Notes: generated from the letters alone by a model not told the origin. A stretch of 64,000 nucleotides of DNA from Obesumbacterium proteus (GCF_001586165.1 NZ_CP014608.1:310001-374000), one strand, 5' to 3'. Positions 18,261-31,657 are shown, numbered from the stretch's first letter. Numbers and translations: made by a program.

Positions 18261-19915
18261 AATCTCGCCTTTTAACCCTGTTATCCCTAGCTGTACTGCC
18301 TTTTTCCAGTCATGCTGCTGATGCTATTACAGGCGCCGTGGAAAGACAGCCGCTAAACATTCAAGCCATCATCATGTTTGTGATATTCGTTGGCGCGACG
18401 CTCTACATCACCTATTGGGCCTCCAAACGTACTCGTTCGCGTAAGGATTATTACACCGCAGGTGGCAATATTACTGGTCTGCAAAATGGTCTAGCCATGG
18501 CGGGAGACTTCATGTCAGCCGCATCGTTCTTAGGTATTTCTGCACTGGTTTATACCTCTGGCTATGACGGACTGATTTACTCTTTAGGCTTTTTGGTTGG
18601 CTGGCCAATCATGCTGTTTCTGGTTGCAGAGCGCCTGCGTAATTTAGGCCGTTATACCTTTGCCGATGTGGCTTCGTATCGTCTTAAACAAAAACCAATT
18701 CGAACGCTCTCAGCCTGCGGATCGTTAGTGGTCGTTGCCTTGTATTTGATTGCCCAGATGGTGGGCGCAGGAAAGCTTATCGAGCTGCTGTTTGGCCTGA
18801 ACTATCATGTTGCCGTCGTTTTAGTCGGTGTACTTATGGTGATGTATGTCCTCTTTGGCGGCATGCTGGCAACCACATGGGTGCAAATCATTAAAGCCGT
18901 GCTGCTGCTGGCTGGCGCATCGTTCATGGCTATCATGGTGATGAAATCTGTCGGTTTCAGCTTCAACACCCTGTTCAATCAAGCGATGGAAGTTAATCCA
19001 AAAGGCCCTGCGATTATGCGTCCTGGTGGGTTGGTTTCAGACCCTATCAGCGCATTATCTCTCGGCTTAGCCCTGATGTTTGGTACCGCAGGTTTGCCTC
19101 ATATTCTGATGCGCTTCTTTACCGTTAGCGATGCAAAAGAAGCACGTAAGAGCGTGTTCTATGCCACCGGTTTTATGGGGTACTTCTATTTCCTAACCTT
19201 CATCATCGGTTTTGGCGCTATCGTACTCGTTGGTTCAAACCCTGCCTTTAAAGACGCCGCTGGCGCACTGATCGGCGGCACCAACATGGCAGCGGTTCAC
19301 TTAGCCGATGCAGTAGGAGGAAGTTTCTTCCTTGGCTTCATTTCTGCCGTCGCCTTCGCCACTATTCTTGCTGTGGTTGCAGGACTAACGTTAGCTGGGG
19401 CATCTGCGGTATCTCACGATCTGTATGCCAACGTATTTAAACAAGGCAAAGCAACAGAGCGTGATGAGCTAAAGGTATCGAAAATCACCGTACTGGTTCT
19501 TGGGCTTGTCGCTATTGGTTTAGGTATTTTGTTCGAGAATCAAAACATCGCCTTCATGGTCGGCTTAGCATTCTCTATTGCCGCCAGCTGTAACTTCCCA
19601 ATACTGATTCTCTCTATGTACTGGTCAAAGTTAACAACAAGAGGAGCGATGGTCGGTGGCTGGTTAGGTCTGTTGACCGCGGTGATACTGATGATTTTAG
19701 GCCCAACGATTTGGGTCAAAGTCCTCGGCCATGCTGCGCCAATCTATCCCTATGAATATCCGGCGCTCTTCTCCATGGCCGCTGCTTTTATTGGCACATG
19801 GCTATTTTCTATCACGGATAATTCAGAAGCCGCAGTGCAAGAACGTGGACGTTTCTACTCACAGTTTGTGCGCTCACAAACGGGAGTTGGGATCTCACAG
19901 GGAACTTCACACTAG
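18257..19915 (+). CDS. actP: Cation/acetate symporter ActP
   Basis: 552 aa sodium:solute symporter family member; E. coli ActP is 549 aa. A cleavable leader (about residues 1-20, ending SSHA) precedes about 13 transmembrane helices. Family signature around GGNITGLQNGLAMAGDFMSA and the LPHILMRFFTV motif are present. Imports acetate and glycolate. Overlaps yjcH by four bases. A hairpin terminator follows 20 bp after the stop. Confidence 0.96.
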   Translation: MKSRLLTLLSLAVLPFSSHAADAITGAVERQPLNIQAIIMFVIFVGATLYITYWASKRTRSRKDYYTAGGNITGLQNGLAMAGDFMSAASFLGISALVYTSGYDGLIYSLGFLVGWPIMLFLVAERLRNLGRYTFADVASYRLKQKPIRTLSACGSLVVVALYLIAQMVGAGKLIELLFGLNYHVAVVLVGVLMVMYVLFGGMLATTWVQIIKAVLLLAGASFMAIMVMKSVGFSFNTLFNQAMEVNPKGPAIMRPGGLVSDPISALSLGLALMFGTAGLPHILMRFFTVSDAKEARKSVFYATGFMGYFYFLTFIIGFGAIVLVGSNPAFKDAAGALIGGTNMAAVHLADAVGGSFFLGFISAVAFATILAVVAGLTLAGASAVSHDLYANVFKQGKATERDELKVSKITVLVLGLVAIGLGILFENQNIAFMVGLAFSIAASCNFPILILSMYWSKLTTRGAMVGGWLGLLTAVILMILGPTIWVKVLGHAAPIYPYEYPALFSMAAAFIGTWLFSITDNSEAAVQERGRFYSQFVRSQTGVGISQGTSH

Positions 19916-19934
19916 TTTCTAAGCCTAGAAACAC

Positions 19935-19963
19935 AAAAAGCCATCCTTTGGGATGGCTTTTTT
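19935..19963. terminator. Bidirectional terminator: actP (+) and first rRNA operon T2 (-)
   Basis: The arms GCCATCC / GGATGGC with loop TTTG are flanked by five As on the left and six or more Ts on the right, so it can terminate from both sides. It resembles the T2 hairpin of E. coli rrnB. Confidence 0.88.
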
Positions 19964-20004
19964 AATGTCTTCATACAAACTTTGAATAGCAGATTCCCCA
20001 TAGC

Positions 20005-20032
20005 AAAAAACCCCAGTCTTTCGACTGAGGTT
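20005..20032 (-). terminator. First rRNA operon T1 terminator
   Basis: Minus strand AACCTCAGTCGAAAGACTGG then GGTTTTTT: the classic rrn terminator hairpin with a CGAAAG loop and a T-run. It lies 16 nt past the distal 5S gene. Confidence 0.92.
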
Positions 20033-20047
20033 CTTTACTTTATTTAA

Positions 20048-20166
20048 AGTCTGGCAGTTCCCTACTCTCGCATGGGGAGACCCCACACTACCATCGGCGC
20101 TACGGCGTTTCACTTCTGAGTTCGGCATGGGGTCAGGTGGGACCACCGCGCTGTTGCCGCCAGACA
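20048..20166 (-). rRNA. rrf: 5S ribosomal RNA, distal second copy
   Basis: 119 nt, matching the proximal 5S at 20293 except near the ends. The terminal helix reads TGTCTGGC with GCCAGACT, where the other copy has TGCCTGGC with GCCAGGCT, a paired change that keeps the helix. Another difference is GGCAACAGCG in place of GGCGATAGCG. It lies after tRNA-Thr, the arrangement known from E. coli rrnD. Confidence 0.95.
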
Positions 20167-20203
20167 AATTCTTTTTAAGCCGAACATTAACCACTAATTA
20201 GAG

Positions 20204-20279
20204 TGGTGCTGATACCCAGAGTCGAACTGGGGACCTCACCCTTACCAAGGGTGCGCTCTACCAACTGAGCCATATCAGC
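20204..20279 (-). tRNA. tRNA-Thr(GGT), distal tRNA of first rRNA operon
   Basis: 76 nt with encoded CCA. The cloverleaf is complete: acceptor GCTGATA / TATCAGC, anticodon loop with GGT, and a TTCGA T-loop. It sits between two 5S genes and is identical base for base to the tRNA-Thr at 53973-54048. Confidence 0.97.
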
Positions 20280-20292
20280 ACAACTAATTTGG

Positions 20293-20411
20293 AGCCTGGC
20301 AGTTCCCTACTCTCGCATGGGGAGACCCCACACTACCATCGGCGCTACGGCGTTTCACTTCTGAGTTCGGCATGGGGTCAGGTGGGACCACCGCGCTATC
20401 GCCGCCAGGCA
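20293..20411 (-). rRNA. rrf: 5S ribosomal RNA, proximal copy
   Basis: 119 nt starting TGCCTGGCGG and ending ACTGCCAGGC. Follows 23S by 118 bp. The same sequence recurs at offset 39698 in the second operon. Confidence 0.96.
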
Positions 20412-20529
20412 TATTCTGTTAATTAACCCGTGCTCCGTATCTCTACAGCTCACCAGTCAATCCAATCTGTTCAACAAGCCTACTCTTTGAGTTTCGCGTC
20501 TCTGCGTCTTAAAACACCTTGGGTGTTGT

Positions 20530-23438
<2,909 letters not shown>

Positions 23439-23602
23439 TCACAACCCGAAGGTGTCTCTTAATGAACACGGTTACGAACCGGTTCAAGACAGCATTCAAG
23501 ATTGCAAAAAATTGAGAGACTGCTTAATGCTAACTGTGTCAGTGTTTGACCGAAGTCATTCTCACAGTTGCTTAAGCTTTCAAATTTCAGCTTGTTCCAG
23601 AT

Positions 23603-23614
23603 TGTTAAAGAGCA
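23603..23614 (-). promoter_or_regulatory. boxA antitermination element in the 16S-23S spacer
   Basis: Minus strand TGCTCTTTAACA, the rrn boxA consensus bound by NusB/S10. It sits in the spacer ahead of 23S, as in other enterobacteria. Confidence 0.88.
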
Positions 23615-23700
23615 ATATCTTAAACACGACTCGTTAGAATCATCTTTAAGATTTTTCGTTCATCAGAACGGGTGATAATGTCTTTCACTCATTATCGGAA

Positions 23701-23776
23701 TGGCGTCCCCAAGGGGATTCGAACCCCTGTTACAGCCGTGAAAGGGCAGTGTCCTAGGCCTCTAGACGATGGGGAC
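23701..23776 (-). tRNA. tRNA-Glu(TTC) in the rRNA spacer
   Basis: 76 nt with CCA. Acceptor stem GTCCCC(A) / (T)GGGGAC, anticodon TTC in CTTTCAC, T-loop TTCGAAT. A single spacer tRNA-Glu is typical of rrnB/C/E/G-type operons. Confidence 0.97.
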
Positions 23777-23914
23777 ACGAAAATACCGACAAAGCTTTCA
23801 CTTTCTCGTTTCGTATCAGCATGAGTCTTAAAACTCACAACATCAACAGGTGCTCTTGCTCATTAATTTCATCAGACAATCTGTGTGGACACTGCACTTA
23901 ACGCTATCTTTAGG

Positions 23915-25457
<1,543 letters not shown>

Positions 25458-25622
25458 AAAGCTTGATTTGCTTAAACAAGTTAAGCGATGCTCGAAAATT
25501 AACTTTCGTAATAATTCAACTAAATGAATTACTGCTTGGTCACTCTTCAAGACTTTAATATTTTATCGTCCGAGGACGTTAGATATTGTCTTGTGAGTGC
25601 CCACACAGATTGTCTGATAAAT

Positions 25623-25634
25623 TGTTAAAGAGCA
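25623..25634 (-). promoter_or_regulatory. boxA antitermination element in the rRNA leader
   Basis: Minus strand TGCTCTTTAACA between promoter P2 and 16S, the standard leader boxA. Confidence 0.88.
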
Positions 25635-25673
25635 GTGAGTTAGGAGACTAAGCTTGCTAACTCGAGGTGGCGT

Positions 25674-25701
25674 ATAATACGCTTTCCTCTTTCAGAGTCA
25701 A
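25674..25701 (-). promoter_or_regulatory. rRNA operon promoter P2
   Basis: Minus strand -35 TTGACT (25696-25701), 16-bp spacer, -10 TATTAT (25674-25679). Matches the layout of E. coli rrn P2. Confidence 0.85.
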
Positions 25702-25794
25702 CCCTAAATTTCAGGATTTTTTCTCTTGCGATTTCTTATCGAAACCGCCGATACGGTGTGAAGTGATTCACATGTTCCGTGTCGATGGAGGCGC

Positions 25795-25822
25795 ATTATA
25801 GGGAGTTCTCGCGGGCTGACAA
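25795..25822 (-). promoter_or_regulatory. rRNA operon promoter P1
   Basis: Minus strand -35 TTGTCA (25817-25822), 16-bp spacer, -10 TATAAT (25795-25800), then the GC-rich discriminator GCGCC. This is the rrn P1 pattern controlled by ppGpp and DksA. A+T-rich sequence upstream could be an UP element. Confidence 0.92.
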
Positions 25823-25898
25823 CCCTTAATTTCCATTAAATTGATCGTTTGCTGCATTCCACAGCAAAACCCCGCCTTATACCCTTTTGTGCACAAAC

Positions 25899-25907
25899 TT
25901 ATCCACA
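25899..25907 (+). promoter_or_regulatory. DnaA-box match
   Basis: TTATCCACA is a perfect DnaA 9-mer, in the divergent rRNA-purH region 33 bp before the PurR box. One isolated 9-mer can occur by chance in a window this size. Confidence 0.35.
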
Positions 25908-25939
25908 GAACGATATTGATGATAAATTTGACGAGCATC

Positions 25940-25955
25940 ACGCAAACGTTTTCGT
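25940..25955 (+). promoter_or_regulatory. PurR operator of purHD
   Basis: ACGCAAACGTTTTCGT matches the PurR consensus at essentially every position. It lies 129 bp before purH, as in E. coli, where PurR with hypoxanthine or guanine represses the operon. Confidence 0.92.
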
Positions 25956-26083
25956 TACAATCTGGATGCGCTAAAATCTTTCGACCTCTTCCAACGAAGG
26001 GGCGTTATTTGAATAAAACGGGCATACCGTATTCACATAACGCTCTTTATATTGCGATTCCATAGCCGAGGGATATAACTACC

Positions 26084-27703
26084 ATGCATTCCAGTTCACA
26101 AAACACGAGCTCAGCTTCCGCTTACCGTCCGATTCGCCGTGCGCTACTCAGCGTATCTGATAAAGCCGGTATTGTTGAGTTTGCTCAGGCGCTCAGTTCG
26201 CGTGGCGTTGAGCTGCTTTCAACCGGCGGCACTGCCCGCCTGTTAGCGGAAGCAGGTTTACCCGTGACCGAGGTTTCTGATTACACCGGATTCCCCGAAA
26301 TGATGGATGGGCGAGTGAAGACTTTGCATCCTAAGGTGCATGGCGGAATTCTTGGTCGTCGCGGCCAAGACGATGACATTATGTCTCACCACGATATTAA
26401 GCCTATCGATATGGTTGTTGTGAATCTTTATCCCTTCGCTCAAACCGTAGCTCGCCCAGATTGCTCTTTAGCCGACGCCGTTGAGAATATCGATATCGGT
26501 GGACCAACCATGGTGCGCTCGGCAGCCAAGAATCATAAAGACGTTGCGATTGTGGTGAACAATAGTGACTTCGATGCCATCATTAATGAGATGGATAGCA
26601 ATGAGGGTTCTTTAACCCACGCGACGCGTTTCGATTTAGCCATTAAGGCATTCGAGCACACAGCTGCCTACGATGGCATGATCGCGAATTACTTTGGAAC
26701 GATGGTTCCTCCTTATTATGGCAATACCGAAGAACCTTCTGGCCGCTTCCCTCGCACGCTGAATCTTAGCTATATAAAGAAACAAGATATGCGTTACGGA
26801 GAAAACAGCCATCAGGATGCTGCCTTCTATATAGAAGAGAATGTGAGTGAAGCCTCTGTTGCTACCGCCAATCAGCTTCAGGGCAAAGCGCTTTCTTACA
26901 ACAACATTGCTGATACCGATGCAGCGTTGGAGTGTGTGAAAGAGTTTAGTGAACCTGCTTGTGTAATCGTGAAGCACGCTAACCCGTGTGGCGTTGCCGT
27001 TGGTGGTTCTATTTTAGATGCCTACGAGCGCGCTTATAAAACTGACCCAACCTCTGCTTTTGGCGGCATCATTGCCTTTAACCGTGAGCTCGACGCCGAA
27101 ACCGCTCAGGCGATTATTAGTCGTCAGTTTGTCGAAGTCATCATTGCCCCACACATCAGCGAACCTGCGCTTGAGCTGCTGGCAGCCAAACAAAACGTGC
27201 GTGTCTTAGCCTGTGGCGAATGGAATGCTCGCCAAAATGGATTGGATTTCAAACGTGTTAACGGCGGCTTACTGGTTCAGGACCGCGATTTAGGCATGGT
27301 CAAAGAATCTGACCTGCGCGTCGTCACCACTCGCCAACCAACCGAACAGGAAATGCGTGATGCCCTGTTCTGCTGGAAAGTGGCCAAGTTTGTGAAATCC
27401 AACGCTATCGTTTATGCCCAAGACAAAATGACCATCGGCATTGGTGCTGGCCAAATGAGCCGTGTGTACTCTGCTAAAATCGCCGGAATCAAAGCCGCTG
27501 ATGAAGGATTAGAAGTAGCGGGTTCCGTGATGGCATCAGATGCGTTCTTCCCATTCCGCGACGGTATTGATGCTGCTGCATCCGTCGGCATCACCTGCGT
27601 TATTCAGCCAGGGGGTTCCATTCGTGATGATGAAGTCATCGCCGCTGCGAATGAGCACGGGATCGCCATGATCTTCACGGATATGCGTCATTTCCGTCAT
27701 TAA
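26084..27703 (+). CDS. purH: Bifunctional AICAR transformylase / IMP cyclohydrolase
   Basis: 539 aa (E. coli 529). The last two steps of IMP synthesis. The N-terminal MGS-like cyclohydrolase domain starts RRALLSVSDKAGI; the C-terminal transformylase contains VIVKHANPCG and ends DMRHFRH as in E. coli. About ten extra N-terminal residues (MHSSSQNTSS) relative to E. coli; no later in-frame ATG fits better. First gene of purHD. Confidence 0.97.
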   Translation: MHSSSQNTSSASAYRPIRRALLSVSDKAGIVEFAQALSSRGVELLSTGGTARLLAEAGLPVTEVSDYTGFPEMMDGRVKTLHPKVHGGILGRRGQDDDIMSHHDIKPIDMVVVNLYPFAQTVARPDCSLADAVENIDIGGPTMVRSAAKNHKDVAIVVNNSDFDAIINEMDSNEGSLTHATRFDLAIKAFEHTAAYDGMIANYFGTMVPPYYGNTEEPSGRFPRTLNLSYIKKQDMRYGENSHQDAAFYIEENVSEASVATANQLQGKALSYNNIADTDAALECVKEFSEPACVIVKHANPCGVAVGGSILDAYERAYKTDPTSAFGGIIAFNRELDAETAQAIISRQFVEVIIAPHISEPALELLAAKQNVRVLACGEWNARQNGLDFKRVNGGLLVQDRDLGMVKESDLRVVTTRQPTEQEMRDALFCWKVAKFVKSNAIVYAQDKMTIGIGAGQMSRVYSAKIAGIKAADEGLEVAGSVMASDAFFPFRDGIDAAASVGITCVIQPGGSIRDDEVIAAANEHGIAMIFTDMRHFRH

Positions 27704-27771
27704 TCTTTTTTATCTTTATTAATCTCTTCTGTTTTTCGTGCGCCTGCGGGCGCACCTTTTGAGGTGAGCGC

Positions 27772-29055
27772 ATGAATATCCTGATTATCGGTAACGGCGG
27801 CCGTGAGCACGCACTAGCATGGAAAGCGGCTCAATCGCCGTTAGCAGATAAAGTCTACGTAGCCCCAGGTAATGCGGGAACTGCGCTGGAACCAGCCCTA
27901 GAAAACGTCGATATCTCAGCAACCGATATCAACGCGCTTTTGGCATTTGCCCAAAGCCATGATATTGGTCTAACGATTGTTGGCCCTGAAGCACCGCTGG
28001 TGATTGGCGTCGTGGATGCGTTCCAAGCAGCAGGGCTGAAAATTTTCGGCCCATCACAGGCAGCGGCTCAGTTAGAAGGCTCAAAAGCCTTTACCAAAGA
28101 TTTCTTAGCTCGTCATCGTATTCCCACAGCCCAGTACCGTAACTTTACCGACGTCGAACCCGCTATTAGCTATATCCGTAGCCAAGGCGCTCCTATCGTT
28201 ATCAAGGCAGACGGTCTGGCCGCGGGTAAAGGCGTGATTGTTGCGATGACGCTCGAAGAAGCCGAAGCCGCAGTTCACGATATGTTGGCTGGCAACGCAT
28301 TCGGTGACGCAGGCCATCGCATCGTCGTTGAAGAGTTTCTCGACGGCGAAGAAGCGAGCTTTATCGTCATGGTTGACGGAAAGAACGTGCTACCAATGGC
28401 AACCAGCCAAGATCATAAACGAGTCGGCGATGGCGACACAGGGCCAAATACCGGCGGCATGGGTGCATATTCACCGGCACCGGTGGTCACCGATGAAATC
28501 CACCAGCGCGTTATGGATGAGGTGATCTGGCCAACGGTGCACGGCATGGCGAAAGAGGGTAACCCGTACTCTGGTTTTCTTTACGCAGGCCTGATGATTT
28601 CAGCCCAAGGCGAGCCAAAAGTTATCGAATTTAACTGTCGATTTGGCGACCCTGAAACTCAGCCTATCATGCTACGCATGAAATCAGACTTGGTAGAGCT
28701 TTGCCTAGCCGGTGCTGAAGGTAAATTAAACGAGAAAGAGTCACTGTGGGATGAACGTGACGCGCTAGGCGTCGTGATCGCTGCGGGCGGATATCCTGGA
28801 GATTATCGTACCGGTGATGTCATTCATGGCCTGCCGTCGGTTTCAGCAGAGGGCGAGAAAGTTTTCCATGCTGGCACCCAAATGCAGGGCAACGATGTGG
28901 TAACTCATGGCGGGCGCGTATTGTGCGTCACTGCTTTAGGACATGGAATCGAGCAAGCACAGAAAAATGCATATCAGCTCGCAAAACAGGTCGGCTGGAA
29001 AGAGAGTTTCTATCGTCAGGATATTGGCTATCGGGCTATCGGGCGCGGTCGTTAA
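27772..29055 (+). CDS. purD: Phosphoribosylamine-glycine ligase
   Basis: 427 aa ATP-grasp enzyme making GAR from phosphoribosylamine, glycine and ATP. N-terminal MNILIIGNGGREHALAWK, ATP-binding IKADGLAAGKGV, and metal-site IEFNCRFGDPETQ are all visible. 68 bp after purH, with a GAGG ribosome site. It converges on yjaH with a 43-bp gap and no clear terminator. Confidence 0.97.
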   Translation: MNILIIGNGGREHALAWKAAQSPLADKVYVAPGNAGTALEPALENVDISATDINALLAFAQSHDIGLTIVGPEAPLVIGVVDAFQAAGLKIFGPSQAAAQLEGSKAFTKDFLARHRIPTAQYRNFTDVEPAISYIRSQGAPIVIKADGLAAGKGVIVAMTLEEAEAAVHDMLAGNAFGDAGHRIVVEEFLDGEEASFIVMVDGKNVLPMATSQDHKRVGDGDTGPNTGGMGAYSPAPVVTDEIHQRVMDEVIWPTVHGMAKEGNPYSGFLYAGLMISAQGEPKVIEFNCRFGDPETQPIMLRMKSDLVELCLAGAEGKLNEKESLWDERDALGVVIAAGGYPGDYRTGDVIHGLPSVSAEGEKVFHAGTQMQGNDVVTHGGRVLCVTALGHGIEQAQKNAYQLAKQVGWKESFYRQDIGYRAIGRGR

Positions 29056-29098
29056 TAATCCCCAGACCGAGGATCATTGCGGTGGTTCTCAGTTTTCT

Positions 29099-29824
29099 TT
29101 ACAGCGTATCTACCGTCGGTTCCCAACTGCAAAAATCTTCATTGGCGGCCAGCAATAACTGGCGGCCTTCTGGCGCATCAAGCCATGCGATCCCGAGAGG
29201 CTGAGACGAATGTGCGGCTCGGCTTTCGATCCAATTCAGCTGCCGCGCTTCTAGCTTCAGAGATTGAGTTTCCCCTGCGCAGCTCGTGAACTGACCATTC
29301 TGCCAACGGCCTTGGATAAGGTGAACTTTACCGACCCTCAGTGCTTCTGATATTTCAACCATATGGCGAGACTGGTATTGGCTGCGAGCTATGTCGTCAG
29401 ACGTGAGTAGCTGCCGCTGATTGCCAATCTGGCGCTGCATAAAGCTGATTTCGCCCTTCTCATCTAAACGAAGCTCAAGAACATTTTGCTCATTGCCCTG
29501 CACGGTTTGCCGTACTAGGTTCAATTTGCCATCTTGATAGGCGTAGTAGCTGATTACCGTGCCTTTCCCTGCGAGAGGGCTATAGACACTCATAATGGTC
29601 TGAGGCTGATGCTGAGGATCGTCTTTACGCCAAATGCGCATCATGCCTTGATCGGCAATATAGCCAGTTGCCGTAAAGCGAGGGGACGTGTTTTGCGTAC
29701 TGCAACCAGAAAGCGTCGCAGAAAGCCCTGCCGCGATCAGTAATGCCGCCACAGGCTTACAGATGAACAAAAGGGGCGTCAACGCCCCCCTGTTTACTTC
29801 TTTCACAAACAGGCTGTGAATCAC
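29099..29824 (-). CDS. yjaH: DUF1481 lipoprotein YjaH
   Basis: Up to 241 aa; function unknown. The lipobox LSGC with lipidated Cys at codon 41 marks an exported lipoprotein. The true start is uncertain: the ATG at 29824 gives a long n-region encoded across the hupA terminator hairpin, while a TTG at 29768-29770 right after that hairpin would give a normal short signal peptide (FICKPVAALLIAAGL core). Always follows hupA in enterobacteria. Confidence 0.82.
   Translation of the reverse strand: MIHSLFVKEVNRGALTPLLFICKPVAALLIAAGLSATLSGCSTQNTSPRFTATGYIADQGMMRIWRKDDPQHQPQTIMSVYSPLAGKGTVISYYAYQDGKLNLVRQTVQGNEQNVLELRLDEKGEISFMQRQIGNQRQLLTSDDIARSQYQSRHMVEISEALRVGKVHLIQGRWQNGQFTSCAGETQSLKLEARQLNWIESRAAHSSQPLGIAWLDAPEGRQLLLAANEDFCSWEPTVDTL
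29769..29788 (-). terminator. hupA terminator-like hairpin
   Basis: Stem GGGGCG / CGCCCC, loop of four bases, followed by TTTTG on the minus strand, about 45 nt past the hupA stop. It lies inside the longest possible yjaH reading frame. Confidence 0.65.
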
Positions 29825-29830
29825 GCGGTC

Positions 29831-30103
29831 TTATTTAACTGCGTCTTTCAGAGCTTTACCAGAAACGAACGCTGGTACGTTTGCTGCTGCAATTTTGATT
29901 TCCATACCAGTCTGCGGGTTGCGGCCAGTGCGCTCGTTACGATGATTCACCTTAAAAGTACCGAAACCAACCAATTGTACTGCATCACCGTCTTTCAGAG
30001 ACTCGGTAATCGCTGCCAGAGTAGATTCCAGAGCTGCCTTAGCCTGAGTTTTAGACAGGTCAGCTTTTTCCGCGATTACATCAATCAGTTGAGTCTTGTT
30101 CAT
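29831..30103 (-). CDS. hupA: DNA-binding protein HU-alpha
   Basis: 90 aa, identical in layout to E. coli HupA: MNKTQLIDVIAEKADLS start, GFGTFKVNHRNERTGRNPQTG beta-arm region (given in two parts: GFGTFKVNHRNER, TGRNPQTG). Nucleoid protein that bends DNA without strong sequence preference. Ribosome site AAGGAT just upstream. Confidence 0.98.
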   Translation of the reverse strand: MNKTQLIDVIAEKADLSKTQAKAALESTLAAITESLKDGDAVQLVGFGTFKVNHRNERTGRNPQTGMEIKIAAANVPAFVSGKALKDAVK

Positions 30104-30292
30104 AAGTTATCCTTACAGTGTGTTTATCGTTTGCAAAGCATCGAGTGCGACGGATATGCCGATTGACAGCACTCTCCTGCATACACGCACCGATAGCCAC
30201 TTTTTTTACGCCCCCCAAATGTAGAACAACCGGGGTACGAATGTGAAGCCTTAAGGGACGACAAATCAGGTGTTAAATCACGTTTTGCCGTC

Positions 30293-30883
30293 TTATTGCG
30301 CTAAATTTACACCGATATTACTGACACCTGCCTCACGCAGGTCAGATCTTAATCCTTTGATGAGCTCTAAATCGCGCTCCTCGCATTCCACGAGCAGGCG
30401 GAAAATCTCCCATTGGATGTCTAACTCATCTTGCATTGCCGGTAATTCTTTCAACTCTTCATCGGTCATTTCACGACCGGCCTGAGTCATTTCCAGCATG
30501 CCGACGGTACGCAGTGATGTTTCACTGACCGTAATCGCATGTTCTAGCATCTCACCGCTTAAACGGGAGTGCACAGCTTCACCCAACGCAATACAAGCGT
30601 CAATCGCAGGGTAAACACCGTAAATATCATAGTCGTCAGCTGACGGAATTGCCTCTTCCAGTTTTTCTAACTGGTTGTCGAAATTCACTTTAGCGTCTTT
30701 TACCGTCAATGTTTCCCAAATCAGATCCAGAATTCGGCGGTAAACCATAGGATCGCCAAATCCGGTTTGCAGGCAAAATGCCTGATAGTTTGGGTACATA
30801 CGTTCACACAAACTGGCGATGAACGTAAGGTGTTGCCAGCTTTCCAGCTTTTCTAGCCGTTTGTGAATCGGGTTACGCAGCAT
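30293..30883 (-). CDS. yjaG: DUF416 family protein YjaG
   Basis: 196 aa soluble, largely helical and acidic protein of unknown function. Conserved N-terminus (LRNPIHKRLEKLESWQHL) and position between nfi and hupA identify it as YjaG. Confidence 0.92.
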   Translation of the reverse strand: MLRNPIHKRLEKLESWQHLTFIASLCERMYPNYQAFCLQTGFGDPMVYRRILDLIWETLTVKDAKVNFDNQLEKLEEAIPSADDYDIYGVYPAIDACIALGEAVHSRLSGEMLEHAITVSETSLRTVGMLEMTQAGREMTDEELKELPAMQDELDIQWEIFRLLVECEERDLELIKGLRSDLREAGVSNIGVNLAQ

Positions 30884-30963
30884 GCTAAGTCTCTTAGAGA
30901 AAAGTAAGTCTCTGAAAAATAATTCCGGCGCAGTGTAACTGAAAAATCAAGAGATCCCTATAT

Positions 30964-31647
30964 CTACACGCGATTATCAGAATCTTGGAGTAACCAGCGT
31001 TGAAAAGCTGGTCGATTAGAGGCGATAGCGTCCGCCCAGCGCGTTGGTTCAGGTAAGCGGTAGCCCAGCATACAGCTTTGAATAAAAGATAAAGCCGTAG
31101 GCAAACTGACGCGATGCCCCGTTGATATAAACAGCGGGTTACAGCGTGCTTTGCTACGCCAAACCCAACCAATTTGCTCTTGTTTGTCATTCAGCGGCTG
31201 CAAGGCACCTGCGGCGTCATCTAAAGGGGCAAACTGGCCGCACAGGCGGCTTTTAGCAACGCCGATAGTGGGAACATCTGCGAGCAAGCCAAAATGGCTG
31301 GCAACGCCTAAGCGACGCGGATGCGCAATTCCCTGCCCATCGACCACCACCAGCTGTGGCCGGTGTTGCAGCATACCCCACGCTTTGAGCAGCGCAGGAT
31401 ATTCACGAAACGAAAGAAAACCAGGAATATACGGCATTTGGGTTTCGATACGTGCTATCTGGTATTCCACCAGCTCAAGAGAGGGATAACGTAAAACCGC
31501 GATAGCCGCACGCGTGACGTCTCCCCCTTGTTCAAAACCCACATCAGCACCGGCGATAAGCGTCGGTTGTTCAAACCCGAGATCGTCGACACGAACAATC
31601 TGGCTCGCCTTTTCCATCTGCTCTTCGCGCAGTGCCTGCATATCCAT
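30964..31647 (-). CDS. nfi: Endonuclease V (deoxyinosine 3' endonuclease)
   Basis: 227 aa. Starts repair of deaminated bases by cutting the second phosphodiester bond 3' to deoxyinosine. Family motifs: IAGADVGFEQ (catalytic Asp), DGQGIAHPRRLG and GVAKSRL. Ten bases after hemE, so almost certainly cotranscribed with it. Confidence 0.95.
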   Translation of the reverse strand: MDMQALREEQMEKASQIVRVDDLGFEQPTLIAGADVGFEQGGDVTRAAIAVLRYPSLELVEYQIARIETQMPYIPGFLSFREYPALLKAWGMLQHRPQLVVVDGQGIAHPRRLGVASHFGLLADVPTIGVAKSRLCGQFAPLDDAAGALQPLNDKQEQIGWVWRSKARCNPLFISTGHRVSLPTALSFIQSCMLGYRLPEPTRWADAIASNRPAFQRWLLQDSDNRV

Positions 31648-31657
31648 GCTTTAAGTC

